DNA of 64,000 nucleotides from Azorinus chamasolen (taxonomy: Eukaryota; Mollusca; Bivalvia; Cardiida; Solecurtidae): the NCBI GenBank assembly GCA_963576725.1, contig OY755241.1, positions 26,352,853 through 26,416,852 of the forward strand. The letters run 5' to 3'. Below are positions 31,874 through 42,417 of this stretch, piece by piece (position 1 is the stretch's first letter; each line of letters starts with the position of its first letter). The notes beneath the pieces are model-generated. The model made no database searches and was not told the origin of the DNA. It was given only the letters and a program-made list of their open reading frames with translations. The translations under genes and the position numbers were made by a program.

Positions 31874-32701
31874 ACCTGACCTGGTTGAAATTGGCTACTC
31901 TACCCGAACTTCCTAACTAGTCATCCATGCAAAGTTGACAGTTATTTTGCATACACCCACATCACTAGGTCATCGTGATTGATCATTTTAACCTCGGTTT
32001 TGGATAAAAATTAGAAAAAATGTATGACGCTTTCCGCTGCACAATTATTCATGCAACGTAGCATATTGCATACAGGCGTGTTGAGTAAAGCATTTGCATA
32101 CTAATTCATTCAGAATCAGACGTGCATTAGCAACAAGGCTTGAGGTTATAGATAAAATGTTGTGCAAAGACGGGTTGCACTGATATACGTATCAATATTG
32201 CCAACGCATGACCTAAAGAGTTCTGTAATATAGGCGAAAGCCTGCAGTGTAGATCAGACAGATTCGTAAATACCTGCAATTTTAAGTGGGCCTACTATGT
32301 GATGTTACATAGCCTAAGTAGAGAATTTTAATTCTATTCTTAGGAATATAACAAAACTTCAAGGGGAACTATGAACTTGTATATCAGACAAATAAGAAAA
32401 ACATGAGTCAAAAAAGTTGAATAAATTGTTTTTCAGGGGTTCAGATATAACCGATATTTTTTAAACCAGAATGATCCGTGGAAAATATAGGGTGATGTCG
32501 GTCCCCGCCCTTACAAACAAAAGTCTAAAATTAGATTACATGTGCCGTGATTTTCCATTGACATAATTTTACAAGAAAAACAGGTTTTTAGTCACTTTTT
32601 CCCGCTTTTAGAATACGGTGTGGCTTTCAAAACAAAAGGAGATACACACTCGTACGACTAGCCCAGAGTCACGGGTGGCTACAGCCCCACCCTTGTTCGA
32701 A

Positions 32702-32758
32702 CCCCTATATAAAGCGCCCTCCGCCAGTAACACGTCATATAAAGAGGCATTATTATGG
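32702..32758 (+). promoter_or_regulatory. Candidate TATA box and start codon
   Basis: CCTATATAAAG at 32704-32714 lies about 45 bp before ATGGCCGATATGTCC at 32755. The ATG frame reads MADMSGIHQGGVQGFMNR and then breaks at a 23-bp tandem duplication (GTTCAGGGATTTATGAACCG, at 32788 and 32811). It may be the 5' end of the coiled-coil gene described at 35100, but frames do not connect cleanly. Confidence 0.35.
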
Positions 32759-32854
32759 CCGATATGTCCGGAATTCACCAGGGTGGCGTTCAGGGATTTA
32801 TGAACCGTTGGTTCAGGGATTTATGAACCGTTTGTTTAGATTTCACTGTTGACG

Positions 32855-32924
32855 TGTGGAATAAACAAAAGAGGTCAACAGACCATTTGCAGGACACTGC
32901 TGATAATGTCACTCATCAACTAGA
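32855..32924 (+). repeat. Left copy of an ~85-bp duplication (target of LINE-A A4)
   Basis: GTGTGGAATAAACAAAAGAG to CTCATCAACTAGAA repeats at 35099-35183. The left copy lacks a short internal stretch. The two copies flank the antisense LINE-A A4, so they look like a long target-site duplication. Confidence 0.7.
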
Positions 32925-32974
32925 ATGAATGAATGAATGGTGTTTTACGGCCCATCGACACTGATGGTCATATA

Positions 32975-33607
32975 GATGGAAAAGTAGTAAAGTCAAGCAG
33001 GCAAAGCCACATGCAAGACGCAACCACCACCAAAACACCGATAGACAGCATGACACACACAACCACACACCTAAACGCACACACGAAATGAACACAGAAA
33101 ACACCAAAAGAGACACAAGAACCAGGGACAAACGTTCCACAACATGAACAAACCTTATACAATTCAGCACATTCTCATTGAATGTCCTGATTTAATTTTA
33201 AATTTTATTATTTATTCGGCTCAATATGACCATCAGTGTCGATGGGCGGTAAAACACCATTCATTCATTCATTCATGAACAAACCACAAGCACAAAGACG
33301 CAAGGCAAACAAAAGGAAGGGTGACAAAGAGAGTACCGCCTTGGCACGGTCAGCAGCAAAAACACCTCTGGGGCTTTAAACCGGTTTACGGACGTCCTAA
33401 CCTCGCACTTCTCTCAAAAGTCACCCTAGCTTTACAATTATTGTAAATAAAGGTATCCCCCCTGGACTTATCCACAACATAGACGACGGTGAACACAGGA
33501 CAACATAGCATAATAACTGTGACAATCCGTCAAATATGTACTCAATGACTTTGCTGAAGTCAGAGCACCTGCAGGTAAGCCGTTAAGGGCACGACAGGGA
33601 AAAATAA
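32975..33607 (+). repeat. Repeat F1, copy 3, longest copy, nested in LINE-A A4
   Basis: Begins TGGAAAAGTAGTAAAGTCAA at a break in the LINE-A tail sequence (CATATAGA). LINE-A continues at about 33608 (AGAGCCGAATAAATAATG). Includes the conserved module (GTACCGCCTTGGCACGGTCA, TTAAACCGGTTTACGGAC, GTAAATAAAGGTATCCCC) and a further ~140 bp ending near GGCACGACAGGGAAAAAT. Interrupted by a LINE-A tail at 33155-33274. Confidence 0.75.
33155..33274 (+). mobile_element. LINE-A 3' fragment in F1, 11-bp TSD, internal deletion
   Basis: TTATACAATTCAGCACATTC (ORF2 end) is joined directly to the terminal UTR (TTATTTATTCGGCTC) and the (ATTC)n tail, skipping most of the UTR. TSD ATGAACAAACC at 33144-33154 and 33275-33285. 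Confidence 0.85.
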
Positions 33608-34177
33608 TAGAGCCGAATAAATAATGTAAATAAAACTATATGATGAAATCAAATAAAGATAATCTCACTAGATTATGTAAATGTCAGTCCCAATCTGCTT
33701 GAAAGAACATACCTCTGATTAAGATTAATCAGGACATTAAATGAGAATGTGCTGAATTGTATAAGGCTCAAAACAAAATAAACATTCAGGTTGAACTTCA
33801 CCTTTCAGTAAAAACGAATGTGTTAAAAAAGAATGTCCAATTCTTATTCTGGCCAATACGACCTCATCACGCCGACGAATTGGCAAGCATGAACAATAAT
33901 GTTCACCTAATATAGGTTTAACAGCATGGAGCTTGTTATGAATTTCCTCATTCCAAGACCCCTGCCATTTATATAGAATATGGCTAGTAATGTGTGGTTT
34001 GAAATCCGAATACGGTATTCTCATATCAGATTCGGGCGATTCAAGGGCAGACTACGCTGCAAGGTCCGCCCTCTCGTTGCCCTGTATTCCACAATGACTA
34101 GGTATCCAAAAAAATATTACATCTTTTGAATTAGACATTTCATGGCATTTTAAAACAAGTTTGTTAATAAGAAAGAG

Positions 34178-34214
34178 TCGATGGGCCGTAAAACACCATT
34201 CATTCATTCATTCT
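34178..34214 (+). mobile_element. LINE-A tail within A4
   Basis: AGTCGATGGGCCGTAAAACA and (ATTC)n in sense orientation, lying across a deletion in the antisense A4 copy. Confidence 0.75.
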
Positions 34215-35099
34215 ATTTTGCAAACAGTTTTTCATACGTATTCCGAACGATGGAATTACCTTTTCCTTAGGTTTAAAATAAACGTTGATATTTAGGTATA
34301 AAAACATTTTTATGAGCGGGATTTGACGGGTTTGAAGCTAATTTAGAGGTATACTGCATGGATAGTTTTTCACGACGAGAGTAAGTGATGGCTCATTCGC
34401 CTCAACATATAAACGTTTCGCAGGGGATGTTGTCCTAAAGGCACCCAATGCTAAACGTAAACCTTTGTGATGAATTGGACCAAGCATCTGCAAGTATGAT
34501 TTCCTTGCAGAGCCATATACAACACTACCATAATCCAGTTTGGACCTCACTAAACTTCTATACAATTTGAGCATTACATTGCGATCTGCACCCCATTCGG
34601 TATGTGCAAGAACGCGAAGCAATTTCAGTGTTTTCTGGCATTTAGCCTTTAAATATTTAATATGAGGTATAAAGGAAAGCTTTTTGTCAAAAATGACACC
34701 GAGAATTTAGCCTGGTCTACAACAGGAATGGGATCACCATTCAAGTGCAACTCCGGATCATTGTGGAATTTTCTCAGTTGACAGAAATGTACACAATTTG
34801 TTTTAGACTTGTTTAAAACCGTTTTCAGTAGCCCATTTTCGAGCTTTATCAATGGACTTGAAGTTGACGTTCAACAGTACGCATGTGTTTAGAACGGTAA
34901 CAGTCATCAACATACAATGAACAATCCGTGTCATTAGTAATAGATTTAACAATATTATTAATTTTAACATTAAATAGACTAACTGACAAAATACTTCCTT
35001 GTGGAACACCCATTTCCTGTTTTTGTATATCTGAAAGAGTAGTTCCAACGCGGACTTGAAATTCCCTATTATTTAAAAAGTTTTCAATAAAAACTGGAA

Positions 35100-35624
35100 G
35101 TGTGGAATAAACAAAAGAGGTCAACAGACGATTTGCAGCAACATTTGCAGGACACTGCTGATAATTTCACTCATCAACTAGAAGACAAATGTGAAGAAAC
35201 TGCAAATATTCGTGCAGAATTCAAGCGGATCCAGAAAGAAAAGAGTGACCTTAGAAAACATGTGCAAGAACAAGTCGAAACAGAAAGGAAACTGAAAGAA
35301 GAACTGCAACAGGTTAGAAATAAACTACGCAAACAGGAATCCATTTGCGTAATGTTGCGGTCTAGCAAAGACAGACTTGGGACAAGACTGCACACAGTGT
35401 GCAGTCTTAAAGAACAATACCGAAAACAACACAGAAAGACAGGAGAAAAATAATCCAAAACAACCGCCTGTGAAGAGGTCCGGACCAAATGATACGACCT
35501 CGCTCAGATCTTTCTGAACGGCAGTGACTATACCGAACACACAGTCTACAGTCTCACAGTCCATGCCCTCAGCTACAGTCACTAAGCTTGATGGTTCGAC
35601 CACAGCCTCACAGTCCATGCCCTT
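35100..35624 (+). pseudogene. Coiled-coil coding region disrupted by LINE-A insertions
   Basis: A 118-codon frame from 35100 (GTG, no ATG) to 35453 is strongly heptad-like: LQQHLQDTADNFTHQLEDKC, IRAEFKRIQKEKSDLRKHVQ, ERKLKEELQQVRNKLRKQES. It predicts a long alpha-helical coiled coil rich in Glu, Lys and Gln. A second frame continues from about 35455 with PKQPPVKRSGPNDTTS and a Ser/Thr-rich tail (two near-repeats of SQSMP), suggesting a frameshift. The 5' part is cut by LINE-A A4 and the 3' part ends at a LINE-A UTR. The host protein is unidentified; the fold call rests on heptads only. Confidence 0.5.
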
Positions 35625-35759
35625 AGAATTATATTTTATTTTATATTATATTTTTAGAATGTCGATTATGTTTTGTCCTTATTTTGTTTACAATCCTGTT
35701 GATCGGGACTGACATTTACATAAGAGTGAGATTGTCTTTATTTGATTTCATCATATAGT
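35625..35759 (+). mobile_element. LINE-A 3' UTR fragment lacking the ATTC tail
   Basis: Matches the UTR from TTTTTAGAATGTCGATTATG to TTTGATTTCATCATATAGTT and stops before the terminal motif. A reverse-oriented stretch resembling repeat Z follows at 35765-35810. Confidence 0.7.
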
Positions 35760-36090
35760 TGATGACAATTAAGCCCCCCAACCACGACAAGGTGGGAAGG
35801 AACTGGGGGGTGCATAAATGAACATAGGTAGGAGATGGTGGGGTGGGGGGTAGGGTTGTAAATGTGTCCTTAAGCTTAATTGCAACAATCTGTCAGTCAA
35901 ATCATGACAAAAGCAAAGACGGACATCTTTAATAGCCTAGCAGAACAAATGCAGAAATACTCTTTTTGAACATCAAAATAGCATGCTTTTAAGACACAAT
36001 CAAGTATGCTGAAATGACAAACACAAAATCGTGCCGGCAGTAATAAAATTCTTCAGCACATGGCAGTATAAAACCTTCATACCAATCATT

Positions 36091-36272
36091 ATTCACCCTT
36101 TACTCCATAGATGAATATTTAACGATTGCAATTTATTCCTTCACAAAAATATTAACTATAAGAAATATTTCCAATTTCAAGATAGATAGTCGCTTAAGCA
36201 GGCTGAACATTCAGTCTGCTTTATACAACTACATGTCTTCAACACTGATATCAGGCTATGGAGGAAAGAGTA
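36091..36272. mobile_element. Hairpin-MITE relative, copy 3
   Basis: Ends TTCACCCTTTACTCCATAG and CTATGGAGGAAAGAGTAAA are inverted. The interior hairpin is reduced to GCAGGCTGAACATTCAGTCTGC. Confidence 0.6.
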
Positions 36273-36338
36273 AACAGGTAAAAAACAATAATTTTACTAC
36301 TGTGGCAAGTTATTATATAGTTAATTGTACTGGAATTT

Positions 36339-36461
36339 GAAATTTGCGATGGTATGAGGTTTTTAACGGTCCCAAATTGTTTTAATGTCGCCGCCGAAGG
36401 GGGGGGGGTCGTTAAAATCTATTTAATAATGTTAAAAACCTCGTATACCGTCGCAAATTTA
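36339..36461. repeat. Inverted repeat around a poly-G tract
   Basis: GAAATTTGCGATGGTATGAG with GTTTTTAAC (36339-36368) pairs with GTTAAAAACCTCGTATACCG with TCGCAAATTT (36429-36461). The loop contains a run of ten G. A related small hairpin (AAATTTGCG ... CGCAAATTT) lies at 37494-37535. Confidence 0.65.
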
Positions 36462-37302
36462 AAATAACAGAAGGATTAAACCTATTCTAACGCAATCAAT
36501 ATAGCAGAAATATACCCTAACTCCGAAGAAGTGACTTCTACTGTAAAACTTAATGTCATTTAAAGACATTCCCTTGGCCGGCTTGGGTCTTTACAGCTAA
36601 CCTGTGAAAAAGCATGCAGCACATGGTAAGAGCTATAGCAGTTTGCCTGTCAAGAACCACTGGAGCGTTCCATGTGAGGCCCGTCTCTTACATTTGATGA
36701 TTTGGAAATGATTAGATTGTCACTAATGCAGTATATGTTTTTATTTTTTATTATGCTCCCTTTGAACATATTATAGCTCTCCTCCACTGCAGGTTAAATG
36801 GATTCTACTGAAGGCCAAATGTCCAGAGTTTTATCTCTGATATACATAAGCGCTCAGTTTTTTTTAATGTATTTAATCCTTATAAAATATTCATCTGCTA
36901 AATTGCTTGTCTGCTTCAAATGTGAAAGTGCTTCATAGTTTGTAAAGATTTGTGAAAATGTTGTCTGTCAAATAGCTTGGATCCAGATAAGATGCCGGGT
37001 TACCTGACGTCTGATCTGGATCCAACCTGTTTGCATATGGCCCTTTGTTTGTTAGTGGTAGGCTTCTTAAGGGTTGAACTTCTATTGGGTTCTGACCAAC
37101 AATGGTCTTTTGAGTGTGTTCCCCTTGACTAATTGTATGTCAGGGCCTCTCTAGACAGAATGAGACCGCTTGCCATATTTTGCACACTTGTATCATGCTT
37201 TTACTGTTACTTTCACGCCTATTGAGAACAATGGGGGGGGAATCATTGAATGGACCTGGGTAATGTCTTTAAAACTGACGCTTTGACGCGAAAAGGCTCA
37301 TC

Positions 37303-37326
37303 TGACGTCATTTCGATATGACGTCA
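37303..37326. promoter_or_regulatory. Two CRE palindromes (TGACGTCA)
   Basis: TGACGTCA at 37303-37310 and 37319-37326, 8 bp between them. These are consensus CREB/ATF sites. No nearby gene start was identified, so function is uncertain. The rest of 36462-37780 shows no gene; an inverted GGATCCAGAT/ATCTGGATCC hairpin lies near 36978-37022. Confidence 0.35.
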
Positions 37327-37783
37327 TCAACGTTAATTGATCAAAATATTGATCATTCTTTTCATAAATACAAACTAAATGTAAAATGAAGTCTTCATTT
37401 TACGTGAAAGTGGACTGTTACTGAACTTCTGTTAATAATTTGAAATGATAGCTGAGTTATCTTAGGTATCCTAATAGCTTGTTTTTATTGGTTAAATTTG
37501 CGACATATATAAAACATTTTTTATGCCGCAAATTTAGTCAGGGTAGCCAATCAGATTGCTGCAAATTGGTAGATTGCGTTAGAATATTCATTACATTAGG
37601 AAAGAAAATGTGTTGGTGTTTAAAGCAGAGCTCCAGAGCAAAACCTAAATCCTTCCACCAAATCCTATGTTGTGATTACTCATAGAATTATGGTTCAGTT
37701 ACAATTCTAAAAGTAGCCACAATATAGGTTTTGGAAGATGGCTATAGAGAAACATGTCGCAGTTTAGACAAAACCTTGTAAAA

Positions 37784-38574
37784 TAAATGAATGAATGGTG
37801 TTTTACGGCCCATCGACACTGATGGTCATATAGAGCCGAATAAATAATGTAAATAAAACTATATGATGAAATCAAATAAAGACAAACTCACTAGATAATG
37901 TAAATGTCAGTCCCGATCAACAGGATTGCAAACAAAATAAGGACAAAACATAAACGACATTCTAAAAATATACCTTTTAAATTTTAGAATATATATTAAT
38001 GGCTTTTAAAAAATCAAATATTTTTGGTATTTCTACCAGCTAAAACAGTTCCCTCAGGGAATCTGCTTGAAAGAACCCATCTCTGATTAAGATTAAATCA
38101 GGACATTAAATGAGAATGTGCTGAATTGTATAAGGCTCAAAACAAAATAAACATTCAAGTTGAACTTCACCTTTCAGTAAAAATGAACGAGTTAAAAAAG
38201 GATGTCCAATTCTTATTCTGGCCAATACCTCATCACGCCGCATTGGCAAGCATGAACAAAAATGTTCACCTAAAATAGGTTTAACAGCATGGAGCTTGTT
38301 CTGAATTTCCTCATTCCAAGACTCCTGTCATTTATATAGAATATGTCTAGTAATTTGTGGTTTGAAATCCGAATACGGTATTCTCATATCAGATTCAGGG
38401 TCAATAGCTTTGATCTCTGCTGAAAAAATGGAGGCATTATCAGGAAGCCGAAATTTTGTCTCTGTGCCATCAGCCACAAAGGCAGCTGCGACTCTCTCAT
38501 CATCTTTTGAACCATCAGTATAAACTTGAAATCTTGAAATTATTTCATTTATAAAAGAACTGAATTAAAGCGAG
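37784..38574 (-). mobile_element. LINE-A copy A5, antisense 3' fragment
   Basis: Tail at 37788, then the 3' UTR and the C-terminal ORF2 region (reverse of SDFKPQITRHILY ... FDFLKAIN), with a deletion at about 38400 that removes the RNase H core. It ends at the codons for SSLEFSSF. It abuts the sense copy A6 head to head. Confidence 0.8.
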
Positions 38575-39523
38575 CTGCCTTTGTGGCTGATGACACAGAG
38601 ACAAAATTTCGGCTTCCTGATAATGCCTCCATTTTTTCAGCAGAGATCAAAGCTATTGACTTAGCTCTTGATTATATTGCTGGAAAATCATATAGTAAAC
38701 ATATAATATTTTCGGATTCTCTTTCTGTTTTACAATCTCTGAGTAAATGTTCTTCAAAAAATGTTCTTATTAAAAAACTTGTTTTAAAATACCATGAAAT
38801 GTCTAATTCAAAAGATGTAATATTTTGTTGGATACCTAGTCATTGCGGAATACAGGGCAACGAGAGGGCGGACATTGCAGCGAAGTCTGCCCTTGAATCG
38901 CCTGAATCTGATATGAGAATACCGTATTCGGATTTCAAACCACAAATTACTAGACATATTCTATATAAATGGCAGGAGTCTTGGAATGAGGAAATTCATA
39001 ACAAGCTCCATGCTGTTAAACCTATTTTAGGTGAACATTTTTGTTCATGCTTGCCAATTCGGCGTGATGAGGTCGTATTGGCCAGAATAAGAATTGGACA
39101 TTCTTTTTTAACTCATTCATTTTTACTGAAAGGTGAAGTTCAACCTGAATGTTTATTTTGTTTTGAGCCTTATACAATTCAGCACATTCTCATTGAATGT
39201 CCTGATTTAATTTTAATCAGAGATAGGTTCTTTCAAGCAGATTCCCTGAGGGAACTGTTTGAGCTGGTAGAAATACCCAAAATATTTGATTTCTTAAAAG
39301 CCATTAATATATATTCTAAAATTTAAAAGGTATATTTTTAGAATGTCGATTATGTTTTGTCCTTATTTTATTTACAATCCTGTTGATCGGGACTGACATT
39401 TACCTAATCTAGTGAGATTGTCTTTATTTGTTTTCATCATAGAGTTTTATTTACATTATTTATTCGGCTCTTTATGACCATCAGTGTCGATGGGCCGTAA
39501 AACACCATTCATTCATTCATTCA
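38575..39523 (+). mobile_element. LINE-A copy A6, sense 3' part
   Basis: Starts at CTGCCTTTGTGGCTGATG and runs to the (ATTC)n tail. The frame 38583-39326 (247 codons) is open: RNase H (SAEIKAIDLALDY, IIFSDSLSVLQSL, WIPSHCGIQGNERADIAAKS) and the knuckle CLFCFEPYTIQHILIEC, ending at the natural stop. The first catalytic Asp (YTDGS) is not included, so it is non-functional. Confidence 0.85.
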
Positions 39524-40033
39524 TTCCTTGCAGAGCCATATACAACACTACCATAATCCACTTTGGACCTCACTAAACATCTATACAATTTGAGCATTAC
39601 ATTGCGATCTGCACCCCATTCGGTATGTGCAAGAACGCGAAGCAATTTCAAAGTTTTCTGGCATTTAGCCTTTAAATATTTAATATGAGGTATAAAGGAA
39701 AGTTTTTTGTCAAAAATGACACCGAGAAATTTAGCCTGGTCTACAACAGGAACGTGATCACTATTCAAGTGCAACTCCGGGTCAGTGTGAAGTTTTCTCA
39801 GTTGACAGAAATGTACAAAATTTGTTTTAGACTTGGAAAATTTAAAACCGTTTTCAGTAGCCCATTTGTGAGCTTTATCAATGGACTGTTGAAGTTGACG
39901 TTCAACAGTACGCATGTGTTTAGAACGGTAACAAATTAAAAAGTCATCAACATACAATGAACAATCCGTGTCATTAGTAATAGATTTAACAATATTATTA
40001 ATTTTAACATTAAATAGAGTAACTGACAAAATA
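39524..40033 (-). mobile_element. LINE-A copy A7, antisense RT fragment
   Basis: Encodes on the minus strand SVTLFNVKINNIVKSI, YVDDFLICYRSKHMRTVERQ and HTEWGADRNVMLKLYRCLVR. It has no 3' end of its own. It may be the upstream part of A5, separated by the A6 insertion and a deletion. 40034-40393 is flanking DNA with no supported feature except a possible 3' splice site (CTCATTGCAG, minus strand). Confidence 0.8.
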
Positions 40034-40942
40034 AAGAATGAGTTTGAAGTCCACATAAAAATGTAAGAACTAGTAAGAACTTGGCATAGCAGACTACAAA
40101 AATACCCTCTCCGTGTTTCATTAAGTCTCTAATCTTTAGATTAAGTCAGGTTTTAATAGTAACAGTGATATTGTGTGTGAAGTTTTATGGATATTGGATC
40201 AAAAAATAAAATCTGTAGAAAACAAAATTGGAACCCAGAAATATCAATTTGAGACAGTTTTATCCAGACAGGGAAATTAAGATTCCACATCCAAAGTAGT
40301 CTTTAGCTGCAATGAGCACACATCAGTCCCTTTGACTCTCATGACAACCTGAGTTTCTCCCCTTTCCATGAAAAAACTTTCAGCAGCAGATCCCCCTGCT
40401 GGCGGGGGTTAGAATTCGCCAGCTGCATCTCCTGCAGAGGGGTAAGATCCCCCCGAATAGGAGCAACCTGTTTGCCGTGGGTTGCGACTCGAATCGTCCA
40501 GGTGATGGGATCCTGGTAGTTGAGCAAAAGAGCGTCTCTGAGCGTATGACCTCTGATGCAACACACTGCTTTGGCCCTTAACCTGGGCGCAGACGAGCGG
40601 TCAGGCCTGGCCCAGTCTGATCAATCGGCTTACCATGTCTTGCCCAATGATACTTCATATCTTGAGAGTTCGTCATTTCTCTATTAAATGACTTATTTTC
40701 TCCATTTTAATACATTTCATTAGTTTTGCTAATATTAACTATATGCTGAAGTGTCTTTGAAGGCGGTGGTTTAGGGCTAATCAGGTAGATTTTGTGTATG
40801 GTTGACCAGCGATTCCTGCGTCGATTAACCTATTGGCCAGAAGGTGTTCTATTTAGCGGTAGCGCATTGGAGGTACGGCGTTGGCTCGACTTTGCTATTT
40901 ATCTGAGTATATCACCCATGTAACCCCGGTGTCTTTCGCTGG

Positions 40943-41061
40943 ATTTATTTATTTTTTTTTTTTTTTTATCGTTTCATTATAATTTTCGTTATTGGCGCTA
41001 TATGACCTACTAAGTGTCGCTGTGCCGTAAAACCCAACTCACTCACTCACTCACTCACTCA
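40943..41061 (+). mobile_element. LINE-B tail inserted in the 5' UTR of LINE-A A8, 10-bp TSD
   Basis: Begins with a T-rich stretch (ATTTATTTATTTT...), then ATCGTTTCATTATAATTTTC, the GGCGCTATATGACC block and (ACTC)n. Flanked by CTTTCGCTGG at 40933-40942 and 41062-41071. Copy A9 lacks it, which provides the empty site. Confidence 0.88.
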
Positions 41062-41147
41062 CTTTCGCTGGAGATATCCCGAAAGCATCCCCTTGTTGGG
41101 CTCCGAGGTGGGTGGGGAGCATGGGTGATGAACTATAATTAAGCGCT

Positions 41148-42392
41148 ATGGCAACCCCCGCCAAAAAACGCTCAGGTTCAAAGAAACCAAATAATTTCAA
41201 AAGGTCACGTAAGGACTCTGAGTCATCAGAGTCTGATCGTGAAAAAAACTCAACACCGTTGATGACTAACTATTGGCCAAGATTCTTAGTAATCTGTCCA
41301 GTCAATAATGACGAATCTCTGGCAAAGTTGTCACCCTTTGCAGTTGCGAAAGCACTGCAAGGATTGGCAGGTGAGCCAAAAGATGTTAAGGTTCTTCGTT
41401 CAGGCAAAATTCTAGTGGAATGTGTCAAGAAACAACAGTCTGATAATTTACTTAAAAGTTCAATGTTTGCTGGCATTTCTATTCAGGTATCTCCTCACCA
41501 GTCTCTTAACTTCTGTAAAGGAGTTGTGCGAGACCGTGATCTTCGACACACCAGTGAGGAAGAAATGCTAGCAGAACTGAAAAATCAGAATGTTACGGAG
41601 GTTAAACGTATTAGGTTTGTCAGAAATGGTAACGAAATAGTTACCAATACTTTCATACTTAAGTTTAACATCCCATTTGTTCCACCAAGAATTAAATGTG
41701 GCTACTTCAGCGTAGATGTCGACCCTTACATCCCAAATCCTCTCCGGTGTTTCAACTGCCAGAGATTTGGTCATCATAAGGACAAATGTTCGAAGAAACC
41801 AGTTTGTGCTCGTTGTGGTCAGGAAGATCATGATTCATCGACCTGTGAAAACCCTGTGCAGTGTTTTAACTGCAAAGGGGATCACTATGTTCACTCGAAA
41901 GAGTGTGCAAAGTGGAAGCAGGAAAAGGAAATTCAGAGAATTAGGGTTCTGCAAAACGTATCCTTTCCTGAAGCCCGTAAAATTGTGGAAGCTTCAAATC
42001 CTTCCACTGTTGCGGGCTCATCTTATGCGGATAAGGTGAAGGAAAACCAGATTAAAACTAAGAACGCTGAAACTCAAACAGTCATCACCTGGCCACACGG
42101 TGCGCCAAACTACAAAAAGATTTCCGACTCTGTCGTCTCTGGCAAGTCTGACATGGCATGTCAGGCGACCCAGGAATTGCCTCAGAGTCAGAAAAATTCT
42201 AACTCTAAAACGAAACCCAATACTAGTGATCCTTTACCAAATGGTAAAGGGAACCCTGTAAAGCTGCACAACAGTTATAGCAGCTTGGATGAGGAAGAAG
42301 TGATGGATGTACATACATCCATTGTGCCTTCTTCCAAATCCCCAAAAAAGAAAAAGGACAAGAAGCTTGTTCCTATTACGCCTCCATCCTAA
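41148..42392 (+). CDS. LINE-A ORF1, gag-like zinc-knuckle RNA-binding protein (414 aa)
   Basis: Expected to bind LINE RNA and form the retrotransposition RNP. Residues 1-45 are basic and Ser-rich (KKRSGSKKPNNFKRSRKDSE). Residues ~45-195 form a conserved domain (NYWPRFLVICPVN ... FILKFNIPFVPP), possibly RRM-like. Three CCHC-type knuckles follow at ~200-255: CFNCQRFGHHKDKC, CARCGQEDHDSSTC and CFNCKGDHYVHSKEC. The tail is Lys/Pro-rich (SSKSPKKKKDKKLVP). ATG at 41148 is in ATGGCAACC, the same start as in A9. No stop or frameshift. ORF2 follows after 25 bp, so it is probably translated from the same RNA. Confidence 0.92.
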   Translation: MATPAKKRSGSKKPNNFKRSRKDSESSESDREKNSTPLMTNYWPRFLVICPVNNDESLAKLSPFAVAKALQGLAGEPKDVKVLRSGKILVECVKKQQSDNLLKSSMFAGISIQVSPHQSLNFCKGVVRDRDLRHTSEEEMLAELKNQNVTEVKRIRFVRNGNEIVTNTFILKFNIPFVPPRIKCGYFSVDVDPYIPNPLRCFNCQRFGHHKDKCSKKPVCARCGQEDHDSSTCENPVQCFNCKGDHYVHSKECAKWKQEKEIQRIRVLQNVSFPEARKIVEASNPSTVAGSSYADKVKENQIKTKNAETQTVITWPHGAPNYKKISDSVVSGKSDMACQATQELPQSQKNSNSKTKPNTSDPLPNGKGNPVKLHNSYSSLDEEEVMDVHTSIVPSSKSPKKKKDKKLVPITPPS

Positions 42393-42417
42393 CTAAATGT
42401 ATTTTCATTAATCAGTA

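Larger units (their letters stand above)
32925..35098 (-). mobile_element. LINE-A copy A4, antisense, 5'-truncated and rearranged
   Basis: The tail (ATTC)n is at the left (32925) and the 5' end, within RT (PVFIENFLN), at 35098. Recognisable minus-strand pieces: MGVPQGSILSVSLF, YVDD (partly deleted after), HTEWGADRNVMLKLYRSLVR, and RIPYSDFKPHITSHILYKWQ near 33990. The RNase H core between about 34178 and 34225 is missing and replaced by a LINE-A tail. Repeat F1 is inserted at 32975-33607. Many frameshifts; inactive. Confidence 0.82.

Noticed and set aside
32675..32702. tRNA B-box-like GTTCGAACCCC
   Set aside because: No A box or cloverleaf at proper spacing; it sits just upstream of a TATA box.
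38575..39523. 5' inversion by twin priming
   Set aside because: Both pieces have their own 3' tails, which twin priming cannot produce.
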